64,000 bases of DNA from Adiantum capillus-veneris (GCA_014529385.2 CM043954.1:5271306-5335305); one strand, 5' to 3'. Counted from the first letter of the stretch, positions 11,157 through 22,439 are shown. Numbers and translations are program-made. Notes: generated by a model not told the origin, from the letters alone.

Positions 11157-11789
11157 ATGTGCGGAGCTTCACATTGTGGAATCCTAAGAAGAGAGGAATG
11201 CGTCTTAGAAAGAGCGATAGAAGACAAGGAATATATTCCGGAACCTTTCCCTGAAGATGCTTTGGAACCTCTAGAATGGGAACACATACTAACAACATTG
11301 GATATATGTACCATTACAGATAGTCCAACAACAAAATTTTGCGATAAGGATGGCTATGATGTGCTACCCTACTACATGGTAAACATTATACCAGGAGAGG
11401 ATGAGACGGTAGAACCACAAGAACAAGAAGAGTTTTATAACTCCTCTGGACATCTGGAAGTAAATGATGATGTAGATAATGAGTGTTCAGACACCTCAAG
11501 TGAGCGGGGAAGGGAAACCGAGAAGATCAAGTTTTATGATTTCGCTAATCAACACCCTAGACGCCAGGAACGCTATAGGAGGAAACGAGCAGGAAACAAA
11601 GCGAGACAGAAACTGATGCATAGGATAAAAGGTAAAACTCACTATTTGATGCTTGTAAAAGCAGAGGATTGTGGGAAAGATCAAATATCAGAAAGATTCT
11701 CAAAAAATCGAAGGGAACGAGAGCGAGAGGAAATAAAACAGGTACGAAAAGCTAGAATAGAAACAAAATCACAAAAATCTCAAAAATAA
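11157..11789 (+). pseudogene. gypsy A pol linker, acidic then basic
   Basis: An open frame of about 210 residues. The first half is acidic (DEQEEFYNSSGHLEVNDDVD-like composition) and the second half very basic (RRQERYRRKRAGNKARQK, then RRERERE). It lies between protease and RT. I recognise no domain. The charge reversal resembles the preceding linker and suggests an unstructured, nucleic-acid-binding spacer. Confidence 0.45.
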
Positions 11790-11927
11790 AATAAAAAAAC
11801 AACAAAAGACCAAGAGTGGACCAAATTGGAGTGTAAACAGAAATAACAAGAACTGAAACGGTCTTTACGTGAGATATGGACTACTGAAGAAGATAGTGAT
11901 GGTAAAGGGGAGTCAAAAACGGGGAAC

Positions 11928-12690
11928 ATGAATGTACCATCACACTATTGGAAATTTCCTATCCAGGACAGAAAAATCATCATGACACCACGGCCAGTCA
12001 GGGAAAGAACCAACCAGGAATCTTACGATGGGCCAAAAAATGCAAAAACGATAGACCTTGCAGAACTAGGTGAAAAGCCTCAGCCGGTCTATATAGCAAA
12101 CGATTTAGATCCTGAAGAAGAAGAATGGCTAACACAACTTCTCAAGAAGTATAAAGATGTGTTTGCATGGTCGTATAAAGACCTCAAGGGAGTTGATCCA
12201 TCGATATGCCAACATACAATTCCTTTGAAATCGGATGCAAAACCTAGCAAACAACGTCCTTATACATATAATGACAAATTTGCTAAACGAATCAAAGAGG
12301 AGATTGATAAGCTAATGGAAGCAGAATTAATCTATGAAAGCAAACATACAGATTGGGTGTCACCCAATGTGGTAGTTTCCAAAAAGAATGGAAAATTGAG
12401 AGTGTGTGTGAATCTCAAAAAGGTAAATGCAGCCACCATAAGGGATAATTATCCCTTGCCAATCACAGAACATGTCCTTGAGCGGGTGGCCGGGAAACGG
12501 GCTTATTCCTTTCTGGATGGGTTTTCAGGATACAACCAACTCGCAATAGCAAGGGAGGATCAACACAAAACAACGTTTGCCACAAAATGGGGGATTTATG
12601 CGTATCGATTTATGCCGTTTGGCTTAACTAATGCCCCAGCCACTTTCCAAAGGTTAATGACTCACGGAATACCTAAGAATATTCTTAGAA
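11928..12690 (+). pseudogene. gypsy A reverse transcriptase, fingers and palm start
   Basis: A typical gypsy RT entry: EEWLTQLLKKYKDVFAWSYKDL, then DWVSPNVVVSKKNGKLRVCV, YPLPI, FLDGFSGYNQ and the MPFGLTNAPATFQ box (about 12612-12650). The frame is lost just before the catalytic box: the continuation carrying YMDD is in another frame starting at 12691. A single indel near 12665-12690 explains this. Confidence 0.85.
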
Positions 12691-13023
12691 ATGTACATGG
12701 ATGATCTGTGTGTACATTCTCTTCTTCGAGAGGAACATATTGACCATTTGCAAAAGGTCTTTGAAAAATGCAGGACATATCGAATCTGTCTTAACCCTGA
12801 AAAGTGTATATTCATGGTTAAGCAAGGCTGCATCTTAGGACACATTGTCTCAAGAAATGGCATAACAACTGACCTAGACAAAGTCAAAGTCATTGTAGAC
12901 CTACCGAGGCCTACTAGTGCGAAACAAGTGCAATACTTCATGGGACACTGCGGATATTATCGAAGATTCATATACATGTACGCGGTTATCGCACAACCTT
13001 TGTATCCATTAGGAAAATTTTGA
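12691..13023 (+). pseudogene. gypsy A reverse transcriptase, catalytic box and thumb
   Basis: Starts at the catalytic YMDDLCVHS (12694-12720), with the second and third catalytic aspartates intact. NPEKCIFMV, LGHIVS..GI and the thumb-region GYYRRFI follow. It stops at 13021-13023, where an unrelated ~400-bp sequence begins; the expected continuation (FDWTEECE) resumes near 13440. Confidence 0.82.
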
Positions 13024-13420
13024 ACTCATTTTTGGGCCTTTTAAGAGTGCCACATCATCAAAGTTGTACAAAAGAAAGCAACCCGGTAGACCCCTCTAAA
13101 TATTGCTTAGAACCCCATGATATGACCTATCATTGGAAAGTTCTTGAAAAATGGATTCTAAAGAGCCATTTTTTTCAGTCAACTAGGTTTTGTTACCATT
13201 ACGGTAATCTAAAATCACCATTTTCTAGATCTACATGAAGGCAATGTCCGATACATGCATGCTATGTATCAATAGATAGCATTTGAAGAGTAGATTCTAA
13301 ATATCCAACCTTCGACAAGTTTGGATCTTATTTGCAAAAAATTTACCGATCCCCACTTTTTGAAAGCTATTCCACATCAACAATTCTTACAAGGCCCATT
13401 TTTTAGTCCAAACTTTTCCT
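13024..13420. mobile_element. Small insert with imperfect terminal inverted repeats (MITE-like)
   Basis: This AT-rich stretch interrupts pol of element A between the RT thumb and the RNase H start. Its left end TTTTTGGGCCTTTTAAGA (about 13029-13046) is an imperfect inverted copy of its right end TCTTACAAGGCCCATTTTTT (13384-13403): both arms share T-GGGCCTT-T-TAAGA. There is no coding capacity. A non-autonomous DNA transposon is the simplest reading. Exact ends and a target duplication are not clear. Confidence 0.5.
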
Positions 13421-13615
13421 AATGGTTTGCTAGTCAATTTCGATTGGACCGAGGAGTGTGAAACTTCATTCCAAAATCTGAAGGAAAACCTTATATCAAC
13501 ACCTGTACTGAAGGCACCATATTAGGAAAATATATTCCATGTTCACATTGATGCTTCTGCATATGCCATTGGAAGTATTCTGGCTCAACCTGGAGAACAT
13601 CACAAGAGCATGGAA
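13421..13615 (+). pseudogene. gypsy A RNase H stub
   Basis: Resumes pol with NFDWTEECETSFQNLKENL, STPVLKAPY (then TAG) and HVHIDASAYAIGSILAQPGEHHK, the start of the gypsy RNase H with its first catalytic Asp. The rest of the RNase H is missing and the reading passes directly to the region before integrase, so an internal deletion lies near 13610. Confidence 0.75.
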
Positions 13616-14721
13616 AAAAGCTATAGAGTTGGAAGCTCGTGACTTTCAGTTAATTGGAAACCAAATCTATAAGCGAGGAAAGGACAATCAAATTAGAATT
13701 TGTGCAAGTGAAAGTGAATATATACCTGCCGATTCTAGAACATGCACATAGAGGAATAAGTGGAGGCCATTTTTCGGGCGATAAGACGGAAAAAATTGTT
13801 TTAACCGCAGGAATTTGGTGGCCTACATTGCACATGGATGCTGAAGAGTTTGTAAAGAGTTGTGATGCATGTCAACGCACCAAGGTGCCAATAAAAAGAG
13901 ATGAGATGCCATTACGGCCAATGATGGGAGCAAGAGCATTTACAAAATGGGGCATAGATTTTGTAGGACCTGTCTCACCCTCTGCATATCGCACCCATAC
14001 CCAATATATCATTGTGGCTATGGACTATCTCACAAAATGGGTGGAAGCCAAGGCAACACAAAAAGCAGATGCACGCACCACTGCACAATTTTTGTATGAG
14101 AATGTTTTTGTACGATACGGGTTACCAATAGAAATTGTCAGTGATCGTGGAACACACTTTCTCAATGAGGTCATTGAATATCTGCTAGAGGAATTCATGG
14201 TCATACATAGGAAATCTGCTCCGTACCATCTGCAGGCCAATGAACAAGCTGAGGCCACAAATAAAACACTATGCACGGTTCTCACTAAAATAGTGTTAGA
14301 ATCAAGAACATATTGGGATCAGCAGCTACACTCAACACTATGGGCATACAAGGTAGCTTACAAAACACCGATAGGAACAACACCATACAACATGGTGTTT
14401 GGTCTAAATGCTATACTATCCATAGAATTTTTAATTCCAACTCTACGAGTAGCAAAACGCTTAGAATGGACAGGGCATGAGCTCTCTTCAAGAATAGATG
14501 ATCTTGAAAAGCTAGATGAACTCCGCTTACGAGATGTAGCTTCAATTTATGCTAAAAAGAGAAGACACAAAGAATTTTTTGACAAACATGTGTGCACTAA
14601 AGAGTTCAAAACAGGTGATTATGTACTTGTTTATACCTTGAAGCAACATGCCGAGAAACTTAAAAAGAGAGGGATGGGACTTTTTGTGATTAGTGATCTA
14701 TCACAAAGTGGAGTTGTCTAG
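13616..14721 (+). CDS. gypsy A integrase
   Basis: A long open frame (reliable from about 13654) with a complete integrase. The N-terminal zinc domain has HAHRGISGGHF and CDACQRTK. The catalytic core has Asp in WGIDFVGP (13957), Asp in VSDRGTHF (14143) and Glu in NEQAEATNK (14251). The second Asp and the Glu are separated by exactly 35 residues, the DD35E spacing. The C-terminal region has GDYVLVYT. The enzyme joins cDNA ends to host DNA in the nucleus. It ends at TAG 14719-14721; no chromodomain follows. It is the best preserved part of element A, although the upstream pol is broken. Confidence 0.87.
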
Positions 14722-15521
14722 CTTGCTACATTAGCAGGTGAAGAAAATGCCAAACTAGGTTAGTGGATGTCGACTGAAGAGATATCATCTACCACTCACA
14801 CAGAAGATGCTTCAACAAATTCATCAAGGAAAACAAAGAATGAAGGAAAAACAGAGAGTATGAGAGGAAGCTCAAGCAGAAGCACAAGAATAATCAGCTG
14901 CAAGTCATACAATCATTGGAAAAAGAGCCAAAAGAAAAAATGCAACCAAAGAACAACATGATACCCGAGACCAACAATCAGGTAAAAGCCAACCATGCTA
15001 ATTATAGAAATACAAAGTCACCGACCGCAATGCAAAGATCTAGGTTACCAAAACAAGGGAAACAAGTATGGATGCGGAAAGATAGAACTACCATGGCGGA
15101 CAAACAAAAATGCAACAAACAAATTCCAATGAAGCAGATGGTTCAACCAAAAACCAAGGGCATAAAATAGATATGGATCCCAAAGAAAATGCTTAGACAT
15201 AACCCAAATGTCACTCGCATTTGGATACCAAAACAAAAGCAAAAGGAACTCCCTTCAGTACAAGCAACAACGGAACGCAGACAACTGCATTTGAAAAAGG
15301 AAGGCCGGCTTGTGTGGATGCCAATCGGCAACAAAAGAGTGGCAAAAAAAGAAGTAGCAAAACATTTCCAAAAACCAGCAAAAGCAAAATACCAATGGAA
15401 AGCAAAGGCAATACGGCCCATAGACATTCCGGCCAAGCCAATCCTCTCCATAGAAACAATTAACACCATTTTAGATAATTTGGGAAAATGCCGTTTCCCA
15501 AATTCTAAATGTGTATGCTAG
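14722..15521 (+). pseudogene. Basic tail region with repeated W-I/M-P motifs
   Basis: From about 14916 to 15521 one frame runs through a single TAG (15168). It encodes a very Lys/Gln-rich sequence with recurring Trp motifs: KQVWMRKD, IWIPKK, RIWIPKQK and LVWMPIGN. I do not recognise it. It sits where the 3' untranslated region of element A would be expected. It may be a third-party ORF carried by the element, or chance low-complexity A-rich sequence. Confidence 0.35.
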
Positions 15522-15960
15522 GATTGTGTTATTTAATGATTTCTAAGCACTAGTTGCCTTTAATTTAGATAAATTATCATGATTGTATGAGTCTATTTTA
15601 ATTTCTCTACTATAAAATTTAAGAATAAACCTCCAATATAGTTTTTGGAAAGAGGATTTGTATGACATCAGTGCTTTTCAAAATTCAACAAATGCTTCTA
15701 GAAGTAGCTTCTCAAAAAATGAGGTGTCAAGAAAACCAATTGATATGATTTTAAAGTAGCATATAGATTGATTACAGCAATTAAAAAAGATAATATGTAA
15801 AGACAAATACTATTAAACACTCTTGTCATAATTTGGTGACCTTAATCCATGTATAACAAAATACTTGGTCATGGTTTTGTAGCGTGCTATCAAGTTTTAA
15901 ATACATGATAGTTTAAACAACATTCAAACTAATATTTCACACTTAAAAAGTCAAAACAAT
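15522..15960. other. AT-rich non-coding stretch
   Basis: No ORF with recognisable content and no clear LTR ends. It may hold a decayed 3' LTR of element A, but I cannot find a partner copy. Confidence 0.4.
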
Positions 15961-16575
15961 ACTATATAGTATCCTATGGCTATAAGACCATGAGATGCCA
16001 TCTATTGCACCTATGGCCTTAAGGCCATATGGTGCTCTTTGTAGACATGTCTATGACTTTAATATGTCTCTTTATGACCTCAAGGCCATAGGGTTAGGAT
16101 TGTTAGCTGGTCCCAACGTATAAAGAGGTCCAGTCCTTCAAAGCCATATGGGACTTTATTTATGTGCCACCCTATGTCTCTAAGGCTGTAGGTTGTCTTA
16201 GGGCCACAAGATGTTGTTTATGCCAATAAGAAACCCTTCTATGCTCTATGTTGGCACACTATGTCCCCAGGTGCACAAGGTGTGCCTCGTATGCTAGTTA
16301 GAAACCCTTTATGCTATATGTTGTCACCATATGGCCTTAGAACATAGCGTGCCCTCTGTGCTAGTAAGAAATCCTCTATACTCTGTGTTTGCACCCTATG
16401 GACCTAGGGCCACAAGGTACACTCTATGCTAGTAAGAAATCCTCTACGCTCAATATTGAGACCATGTGGCCCCAAAGCCATAGGATATCCTCTATGGTAG
16501 TGAGAAAAACCCTCTATGATCTATGTTCACAAACAATTAAAAAATCTAAACAATACTATAGAGTATCCTATGGCC
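15961..16575. repeat. Inverted-box repeat block 1
   Basis: First block of the GGCCATAGGG-type repeat. Each unit of roughly 60-90 bp has a left box (CCCTATGGCC-like), a short spacer, a right box (GGCCATAGGG-like) and a linker such as CTCTATGCTAGTAAGAAA. The block is bracketed by near-identical direct repeats containing CAATACTATA(T/G)AGTATCC (about 15955-15979 and 16549-16573). Confidence 0.85.
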
Positions 16576-16995
16576 CTTAATCTCCAAGATTGAGGACAAA
16601 AAACACCGTTTTTTAACACTACCAAATGTCAAGAAATTTTGATTGTTTGGATCACTTAATAAAGACAATTAATAAGAAGAAAAAGTTAACAATACCATAG
16701 AAGCATCAAACAATGAAACCAAAGAACTTGGATGAGAGAATTCTCCTGACAATAGGATGCACTTCATTAAAAAAACAGCTTAAAGATGTTTCAAGATATC
16801 CCACAACATTCCATCAAGTTTAAATTTTGAAAAGTACACTTTGCCAAATACTTGGTAGATGCTATTTAGAATACTTAACTAGTACACTTAAAATGGCCTC
16901 CTTTTCTTGAGATTTTGAGTCCTTTGAGACATATAACATTGCATTACATAGTGAGTCTCAGGATCAGGATGGAACATTACAAATTTTTTTATGGT
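16576..16995. other. AT-rich non-coding stretch
   Basis: Contains only short ORFs without recognisable content. It lies 3' of the phosphatase relic on the minus strand and could be its former downstream region. Confidence 0.4.
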
Positions 16996-17660
16996 TTAGT
17001 CTCTCTTGTCTTTAGCATACAACCATCCACATAACCATGGAACAATTTCATATTTTAAAAAACGTTGAAGAAATTGAGTAGGTTGGTTCCAAAACTTTGG
17101 AAAAATCATATAAGTTCCTTGCATATTCCACATCACTCGATATGGACTATCATCAAATATTATAGTGTTGCTCCCATCTAAATAATCAAATAGCTTCCAT
17201 ATGGTCGAAAGATTTTTGTGATAGGCTCTTTTGTAACCGATCATGAAATTTGAATTTTGGCAGCACCAGTTATCCATAATCATCTTGAATTTGTGACTTT
17301 GTGTAGGAAAACGGGACTTGATTATGTGTTTAGCTTTTTGTAAACGATGGCAGCTCCAAATCCAAACCTCAAAGAACTCAAAGAAAAATCTTAAGAAATA
17401 CTATGCATCTGGACGCACCGCATACACCTCATTGTTATCTTCTACAATGCACATGTACTTGGTCCAAGTTGGCCTTGATTGAAGCTCAATGTTGCAAGAA
17501 GCACACCCTCTAAATCCAAGATAAGCGTTCTTTTGTCCTGTTTGAAAGATGTTGGTAGATAATGAAACCATTGCTCTTGGTTTGAATGTGATATTTGATG
17601 TAATATGAAAGGGAGCTTCTCTATTTTGTGATAATCTAATAGCAAAACATTTTTTCTTAG
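16996..17660 (-). pseudogene. FCP1/NIF-like HAD phosphatase domain relic 2
   Basis: Read on the minus strand this is a compact FCP1-homology (NLI-interacting-factor type) domain in three pieces. Motif I is KRTLILDLEGVLLATL (about 17560-17515), with Glu and Val where the family has the DxDxT second Asp and Thr. Motif II is VWIWS (about 17360), in a frame offset from motif I. Motif III is NTIIFDDSPYRV (about 17165). Between I and II there is a frameshift (near 17450) and an in-frame TAG (about 17403). Members remove phosphate from protein Ser/Thr, typically the RNA polymerase II tail. With the altered motif I, the stop and the frameshift this copy is inactive. Confidence 0.75.
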
Positions 17661-18115
17661 AAGCCCTGAAATGATTTAAAAAAACGTTAATATAGAGATC
17701 TTAAGTGTGTTGAAGACCTTAGGGAGATAGGGTGCTAATTTGTGGTTACACTTAGTAAGTCCTATGCAAGAACACATGCTAAACTATGACCCTATGGCCT
17801 TAGATTCATAGGGTGTTGAGACCATAGAGTGAAATTCCCCCAAGGACATATAGGGTGAGATTTGACCTTATGAGCATGTAGATTGTCCTTGATGGCACAG
17901 TGAACTCAAATTTCAAAGCAAACAACTATAAAATCTTTTTAAAAAAAGAGCATTTGGCACATGAAACTCAGAAGACAATTTAAAAAACTATTAATCATTT
18001 ACATCTTCATATATCTTGAAACCCTAATCACTCTAACAAAGTCTCTGAGTACATAAAGATCTTTGTAAATGACAAAATGTTACAAAACATTGCTCCATCA
18101 TTTCTTGATATAGGG
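17661..18115. other. Spacer with a short inverted-box repeat patch
   Basis: At about 17765-17900 it carries a few degenerate units of the GGCCATAGGG-type repeat (for example CCCTATGGCCTTAGATTCATAGGG). The rest is AT-rich with no recognisable gene. Confidence 0.6.
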
Positions 18116-19496
18116 CTATTTGAGATCATACTGAATTTTTAGATGCTTTATATAATTCCTGGCTTCATGTACTTTGATCACATGCTCCTTGTATCCCAAT
18201 TTTTGGGCAAGCATGATTGCTTCTGTACCTTTCAAGTCTGATAATGATTTGATATTCTTTAAGACCCTTAACTTTTCTCGATCACGTGCTGAAAGCTTCT
18301 TGTCTTGACTTCGAGTGGACATTCCACTAGTGCTAGATGTTGTAACTTTCTCATCGTGAAGAGGACGAGAAACTTATGGTAGCCTTCCCGTGGAGTAGGT
18401 TTTTTCTAGAAAAATTACATTTCTCTCCTCCCACTCTGCAACAACCTTGTGTATATGGTTATAAAGCTCATGACCTTGAGCAATGGGTGCTTGTCCATAT
18501 AAATGATACCCTATAACTGTGCGAATGTCATTAACATGATTGAGAGCTTTGATATATGGTAGCAGCTCCCCAAGGAGGATATTATCCTCCTCATCATAAA
18601 CATTAAATGATGGTGGAAAAATACAATTAAATGCAAGATTCACACATCCCTTTAATGGTTCATCATCTACAAGAAGCAATCTTCTTGCATCAAGCCCAAA
18701 TTTTGATGATGCAATAGCCAACGGTTTGAAAAGTGCTTCTACTCCTGGACTATCTACGCGAGTGATCCTTGATTCTATGCATGGTTGACATTGGCTTTGC
18801 CCCCAGATCATAAAGAATGGAAATTTTTCTTTAGCTTCCTTTTCTAAAATCTTGATGATGTCCACAACATGCATGTCATTAGCAGCTGACCATATCCCTA
18901 CATTGAAATTCCTAAATAGAGCCTTTAAAAACTCAATGCATCCTGGACAAAGAACAATATGCTCATGTCCAAACTTTAAGCTCTTCATTTTCTTGGACAT
19001 TTGCTAGCATCTCCTCAGGAACAATCTACACAAGCTCACTATTATAGTCAACATTGGTTTGTTGGTGGATGGAAGGTCTGACTCACCATGCACTTCGATT
19101 TCCAAATCTTGGGGTGCTAAAATAATTGTGTTGGATTCTCCTTCTTGCGTTGCACATGTTCTAGAACTTCCATTGCCTTCTACTTCCATTGTGGTGTCAT
19201 GCAATCCAATTCCCAACTCTTGGGCTGCTAGAATATTTTCATTGGATTCTTCTTCTTCCCTTGCACATGTTCTGGAACTTTCACTGTCTTCTTCCATTGG
19301 ATTACTCTTTAAATTTATCTCCAGTCGTTGTAGCACTTGACCTTCAAAGACTTGTAGATTCTTGTCATCTTTGTCAGAAACTCTTTGGTTCACATGGAGA
19401 TTGATAGAATCTTTCTCAGTAGGGTCAATGGCATTAGCATCCTCTATACCAACAATCTCGAGTAAAACATTGTCAGTTGCAATATCTTGTTGAAGG
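18116..19496 (-). pseudogene. FCP1/NIF-like HAD phosphatase relic 1 with acidic N-terminal repeats
   Basis: Minus strand. A 3' splice acceptor (CTTGCAG) at about 19497 precedes an exon whose first ~160 residues are acidic. They contain two diverged copies of a ~33-residue repeat built around SSRTCA-E-ESN-ILA-Q-L. After a stop near 19004 and a frame change, EEMLANVQENEE leads into an FCP1-like domain: CPGCIEFLKALFRNFNVGIWSAAND (motif II region), FPFFMIWGQSQC and RRLLLVDDEPLKGCVN (motif III), then FPPSF. The motif I segment (DxDxT) is absent from this exon. A TAA at 18374 interrupts the frame before a basic tail ending at 18116. A nuclear protein phosphatase is the likely ancestor. Confidence 0.72.
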
Positions 19497-19809
19497 ACTG
19501 CAAGTTTAAAGAACACCTAATTTTAGATTCCAAAGTATCTACATTTTGATAACTCTTTTTTTTCACACTCTTAGAAAAAACTAATCGCAAATAGCAAATT
19601 TACTAACTGACAACACATCTACAATGAATTTATTTTTATGCTCCTTATTGTCTACAGATTCCTAATCTTTATCTAGCTACATTAGTTCTTTGTCCATGAT
19701 GGTGGCGCCTAGAAGTATACTTGGAGAAACATTTATGCCTTTAAGCTCTATAGCAGAAGTGTCATTTTCTATTGCCATGATCTTCTTGCATTGGATGATT
19801 TCCTTGACT
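19497..19809 (-). other. Putative intron or 5' flank of phosphatase relic 1
   Basis: AT-rich on the minus-strand 5' side of the acceptor at 19497, with pyrimidine-rich segments. No further exon is recognisable. The sequence is duplicated at 22122-22435, so it moved with the segmental duplication. Confidence 0.45.
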
Positions 19810-21752
19810 AAGTTTCTTATGGCCTTCAGGCCATACGGTTCTCTTTGTAGATATCTCTATGACTTTAAGACAATCCAAAATATGTCTGTTTATGGCCTCA
19901 AGGCCATAGGGTTAGGATTGTTGGGAGGTCTCAACATATAAATAGATATATAGCTTCAAATCCATATGGTACTTTATTTATGTGTCACCCTATGGCCCTA
20001 ATGCCAGGTTGTCATAGGGCCACAAGATGCCCTCTATGAGCACTAGTAAGAAACCATATATGCTTTATGTTGGCACCCTATGACCCGAGGGCCACAAGGC
20101 CTGCCTTTTATGCTAGTAAGAAACCCTTTATGCTACATGTTATCACTCTATGGCGTTTGGGCCATAGGGTGCCCTATGTGCTAGTAACAAATCCTCTATG
20201 CTCTATGTTTGCACACTATGGACCTAGGGCCACAAGGTACCCTCTATGATAGTAAGAAATCCTCTATTCTCTATGTTTGCACCCTATGGACCTAGGGCCA
20301 CAAGGTAGCCTCTATGCTAGTAAGAAATCCTCTATGCTCAATATTGAAACCCTATGGCCCCAAGGCCATAGTATGTCCTCTATGCTAGTAAGAAAAACCC
20401 TCTACGCTCTATGTTGGCACCCTATGGAGACTTGAGGGCCACAAGGTACCCTTTATAATGCTACTAAGAAACCTTGTATGCTCTAGGGGAGCACCAAATA
20501 GCCCCTAGGCGACAAGGTTCCCTCTATGCTAGAAAGAAAACCTCTATGGTCTACATTGGCAACCTACAGCCCTCCGGCCATAGGGTGCATCAAATGGCTC
20601 CTAGGCCACATGGTGCCCTCTATGCTAGAAAGGAAACCTTTGCGCTCTACATTGACACTCTATGGCTCCAAGGTCATAGGGCGCCCCTTACGCCTAGTAT
20701 GGAACCATTGAAACTCTATATTAGCATCTAAAGACCGTAGGACACAAGGTGAGCTCTATGTTAGTAAGAAACCATCTAAACTCTATGTTGGTAGCCAAAG
20801 GCCATAGGATAGCCAAGGAACCCTTGAGGAGCATTCCTCTCAAAGACCACCTTATGGACCCATGGTGATTTAGTGGCCTAGGTGCCCTTCTTAATACTCT
20901 TTTATTTTTGTATCATATGGCCCCAGTGCAATAAGCTATCCTCTATGCTATCAAAAAACCGTTTATGCTCTTTCTTGGAATCATATGGCCCCAAGTCCAT
21001 AGGGAGCCCATAGGGTGCTCTCTATGCTAGCAAGAAACCCTCCATGCTACATGTTTGCACCCTATGGCACCAAGGACACAGGGTGTCCTCCATGATAGTA
21101 AGAAACCCTTTATGCTCTAAGTTTACACCCAATTCGACTATGTTGACACCTTATGGCCCTGGGGCCATAGGGTGCTCCCTAGGGCCACAAGGTGCCCTTC
21201 AACCTAGGAAGAGACCCTTAATGCCCTAAATTGTACTCTTTGTCCTTAGGGTCATAGGGTGCCTTCTATGCTAGTAGGATACATTATATGGTCTAGGTTT
21301 TCACTCTATTGCGTAGGGCTAAAAGGTTTGCTCTATGAAGAAACCATGTATACTATATGTTGGCAGTGTATGGCCCTAGGGATAGAAGGAAACCCTAGGG
21401 CTATAGGGTGTCCTCTATGCTACTATCATATGGTCCAAGGGTCAGATAGTGACCAAGGTATCATGTGTGTCCCAAGGGTAACAAGGTGCTAATAAAAAGC
21501 CCTCTATGCTTTATGTTGGCATCCTATGGCCCCAAGGCCGTAGGGCGATCTTTATGCTAGTAAAATTCCCTCTATGCACTATGTTTATGTGTATACTTAT
21601 AAGAAGCCATTTATTCACTATGTTGGCACCCTATGACCCTAGATCCATAAGATGTCCTCTATGGTAAAAGAGAAATTGTACATGGGATATGATGGCATCC
21701 TATGGTCCTAGGGCCATAGGGTGTCCTCTATGCTAGCAAAATGTGTAAGTTA
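19810..21752. repeat. Inverted-box repeat block 2a
   Basis: About 1.9 kb of the GGCCATAGGG repeat. Typical units read ATGTTGGCACCCTATGGCCC, a short spacer, GGCCATAGGGTG and CCTCTATGCTAGTAAGAAA. Variants with GGCCACAAGGT in the right box alternate with those ending GGCCATAGGG. Short ORFs in it (Leu, Tyr, Gly, Arg, His rich) are products of the repeat and not genes. Confidence 0.9.
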
Positions 21753-21800
21753 ATACTCCGAAATTGAAAGAGCTTTTCACAAAAAAGAAGAAAAAAAAAA
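21753..21800. other. 48-bp spacer between duplicated segments, with A-rich tail
   Basis: Contains a 24-bp string (21756-21779, starting CTCCGAAATTG and ending GCTTTTCA) that recurs exactly at 34994-35017. In both places an A-rich run follows. It is found at neither outer end of the duplication, so it marks the junction. Confidence 0.8.
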
Positions 21801-22121
21801 CCTTCTACTTCCATTGTGGTGTCATGCAATCCAATTCCCAACTCTTGGGCTACTAGAATATTTTCAATAGATTCTCCTTCTTCCCTTGCACATGTTCTGG
21901 AACTTTCACTGTCTTCTTCCATTGGATTACTCTTTAAATTTATCTCCAACCGTTGTAGCAGTTGACCTTCAAAGACTTGACGATTCTTGTCATCTTCGTC
22001 AGAAACTCTTTGGTTCACATGGAGATTGATAGAATCTTTCTTAGTAGGGTCAATGGCATTAGCATCCTCTATACCAACAATCTCGAGTAAAACATTGTCA
22101 GTTGCAATATCTTGTTGAAGG
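21801..22121 (-). pseudogene. Duplicated acidic exon of the phosphatase relic
   Basis: Minus strand. Same acceptor context (CTTGCAG) and the same acidic coding sequence as 19176-19496, with several substitutions (for example Lys for Glu in DPTKKDS). It keeps only the first of the two SSRTCA repeats and runs into the A-rich spacer at 21800. There is no catalytic domain on this copy. Confidence 0.8.
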
Positions 22122-22439
22122 ACTGCAAGTTTAAAGAACACCTAATTTTAGATTCCAAAGTATCTACATTTTGATAACTCTTTTTTTTCACACTCTTAGA
22201 AAAAACTAATCGCAAATAGCAAATTTACTAACTGACAACACATCTACAATGAATTTATTTTTATGCTCCTTATTGTCTACAGATTCCTAATCTTTATCTA
22301 GCTACATTAGTTCTTTGTCCATGATGGTGGCGCCTAGAAGTATACTTGGAGAAACATTTATTCCTTTAAGCTCTATAGCAGAAGTCTCATTTTCTATTGC
22401 CATGATCTTCTTGCATTGGATGATTTCCTTGACTAAGTT

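Larger units (their letters stand above)
1332..15530 (+). mobile_element. Ty3/gypsy element A, decayed and split by insertions
   Basis: Gag, two zinc knuckles, protease, RT, a remnant of RNase H and integrase occur in gypsy order (PR-RT-RH-IN) on the plus strand. The body is interrupted by copia-1 on the left, by all of element B (1958-8616) inside gag, and by a ~400-bp insert within pol (about 13024-13420). No chromodomain is visible after the integrase. No LTR of A could be recognised; the right boundary at about 15530 is a guess based on where coding-like sequence ends. Confidence 0.8.
19176..21752. repeat. Segmental tandem duplication, copy 1 (2.58 kb)
   Basis: Aligns collinearly with 21801-24352 at an offset of 2625 bp near the left end, shrinking to about 2550 bp at the right end because of small indels. 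It covers the acidic exon of relic 1, its upstream intron or flank and a long inverted-box repeat tract. The match begins at CCTTCTACTTCC and ends after CTAGCAAAATGTGTAAG. Confidence 0.92.

Noticed and set aside
13024-13420. Assigning the pol insert to a named DNA transposon superfamily
   Set aside because: The inverted ends are imperfect and no clear target duplication is visible, so the superfamily cannot be decided.
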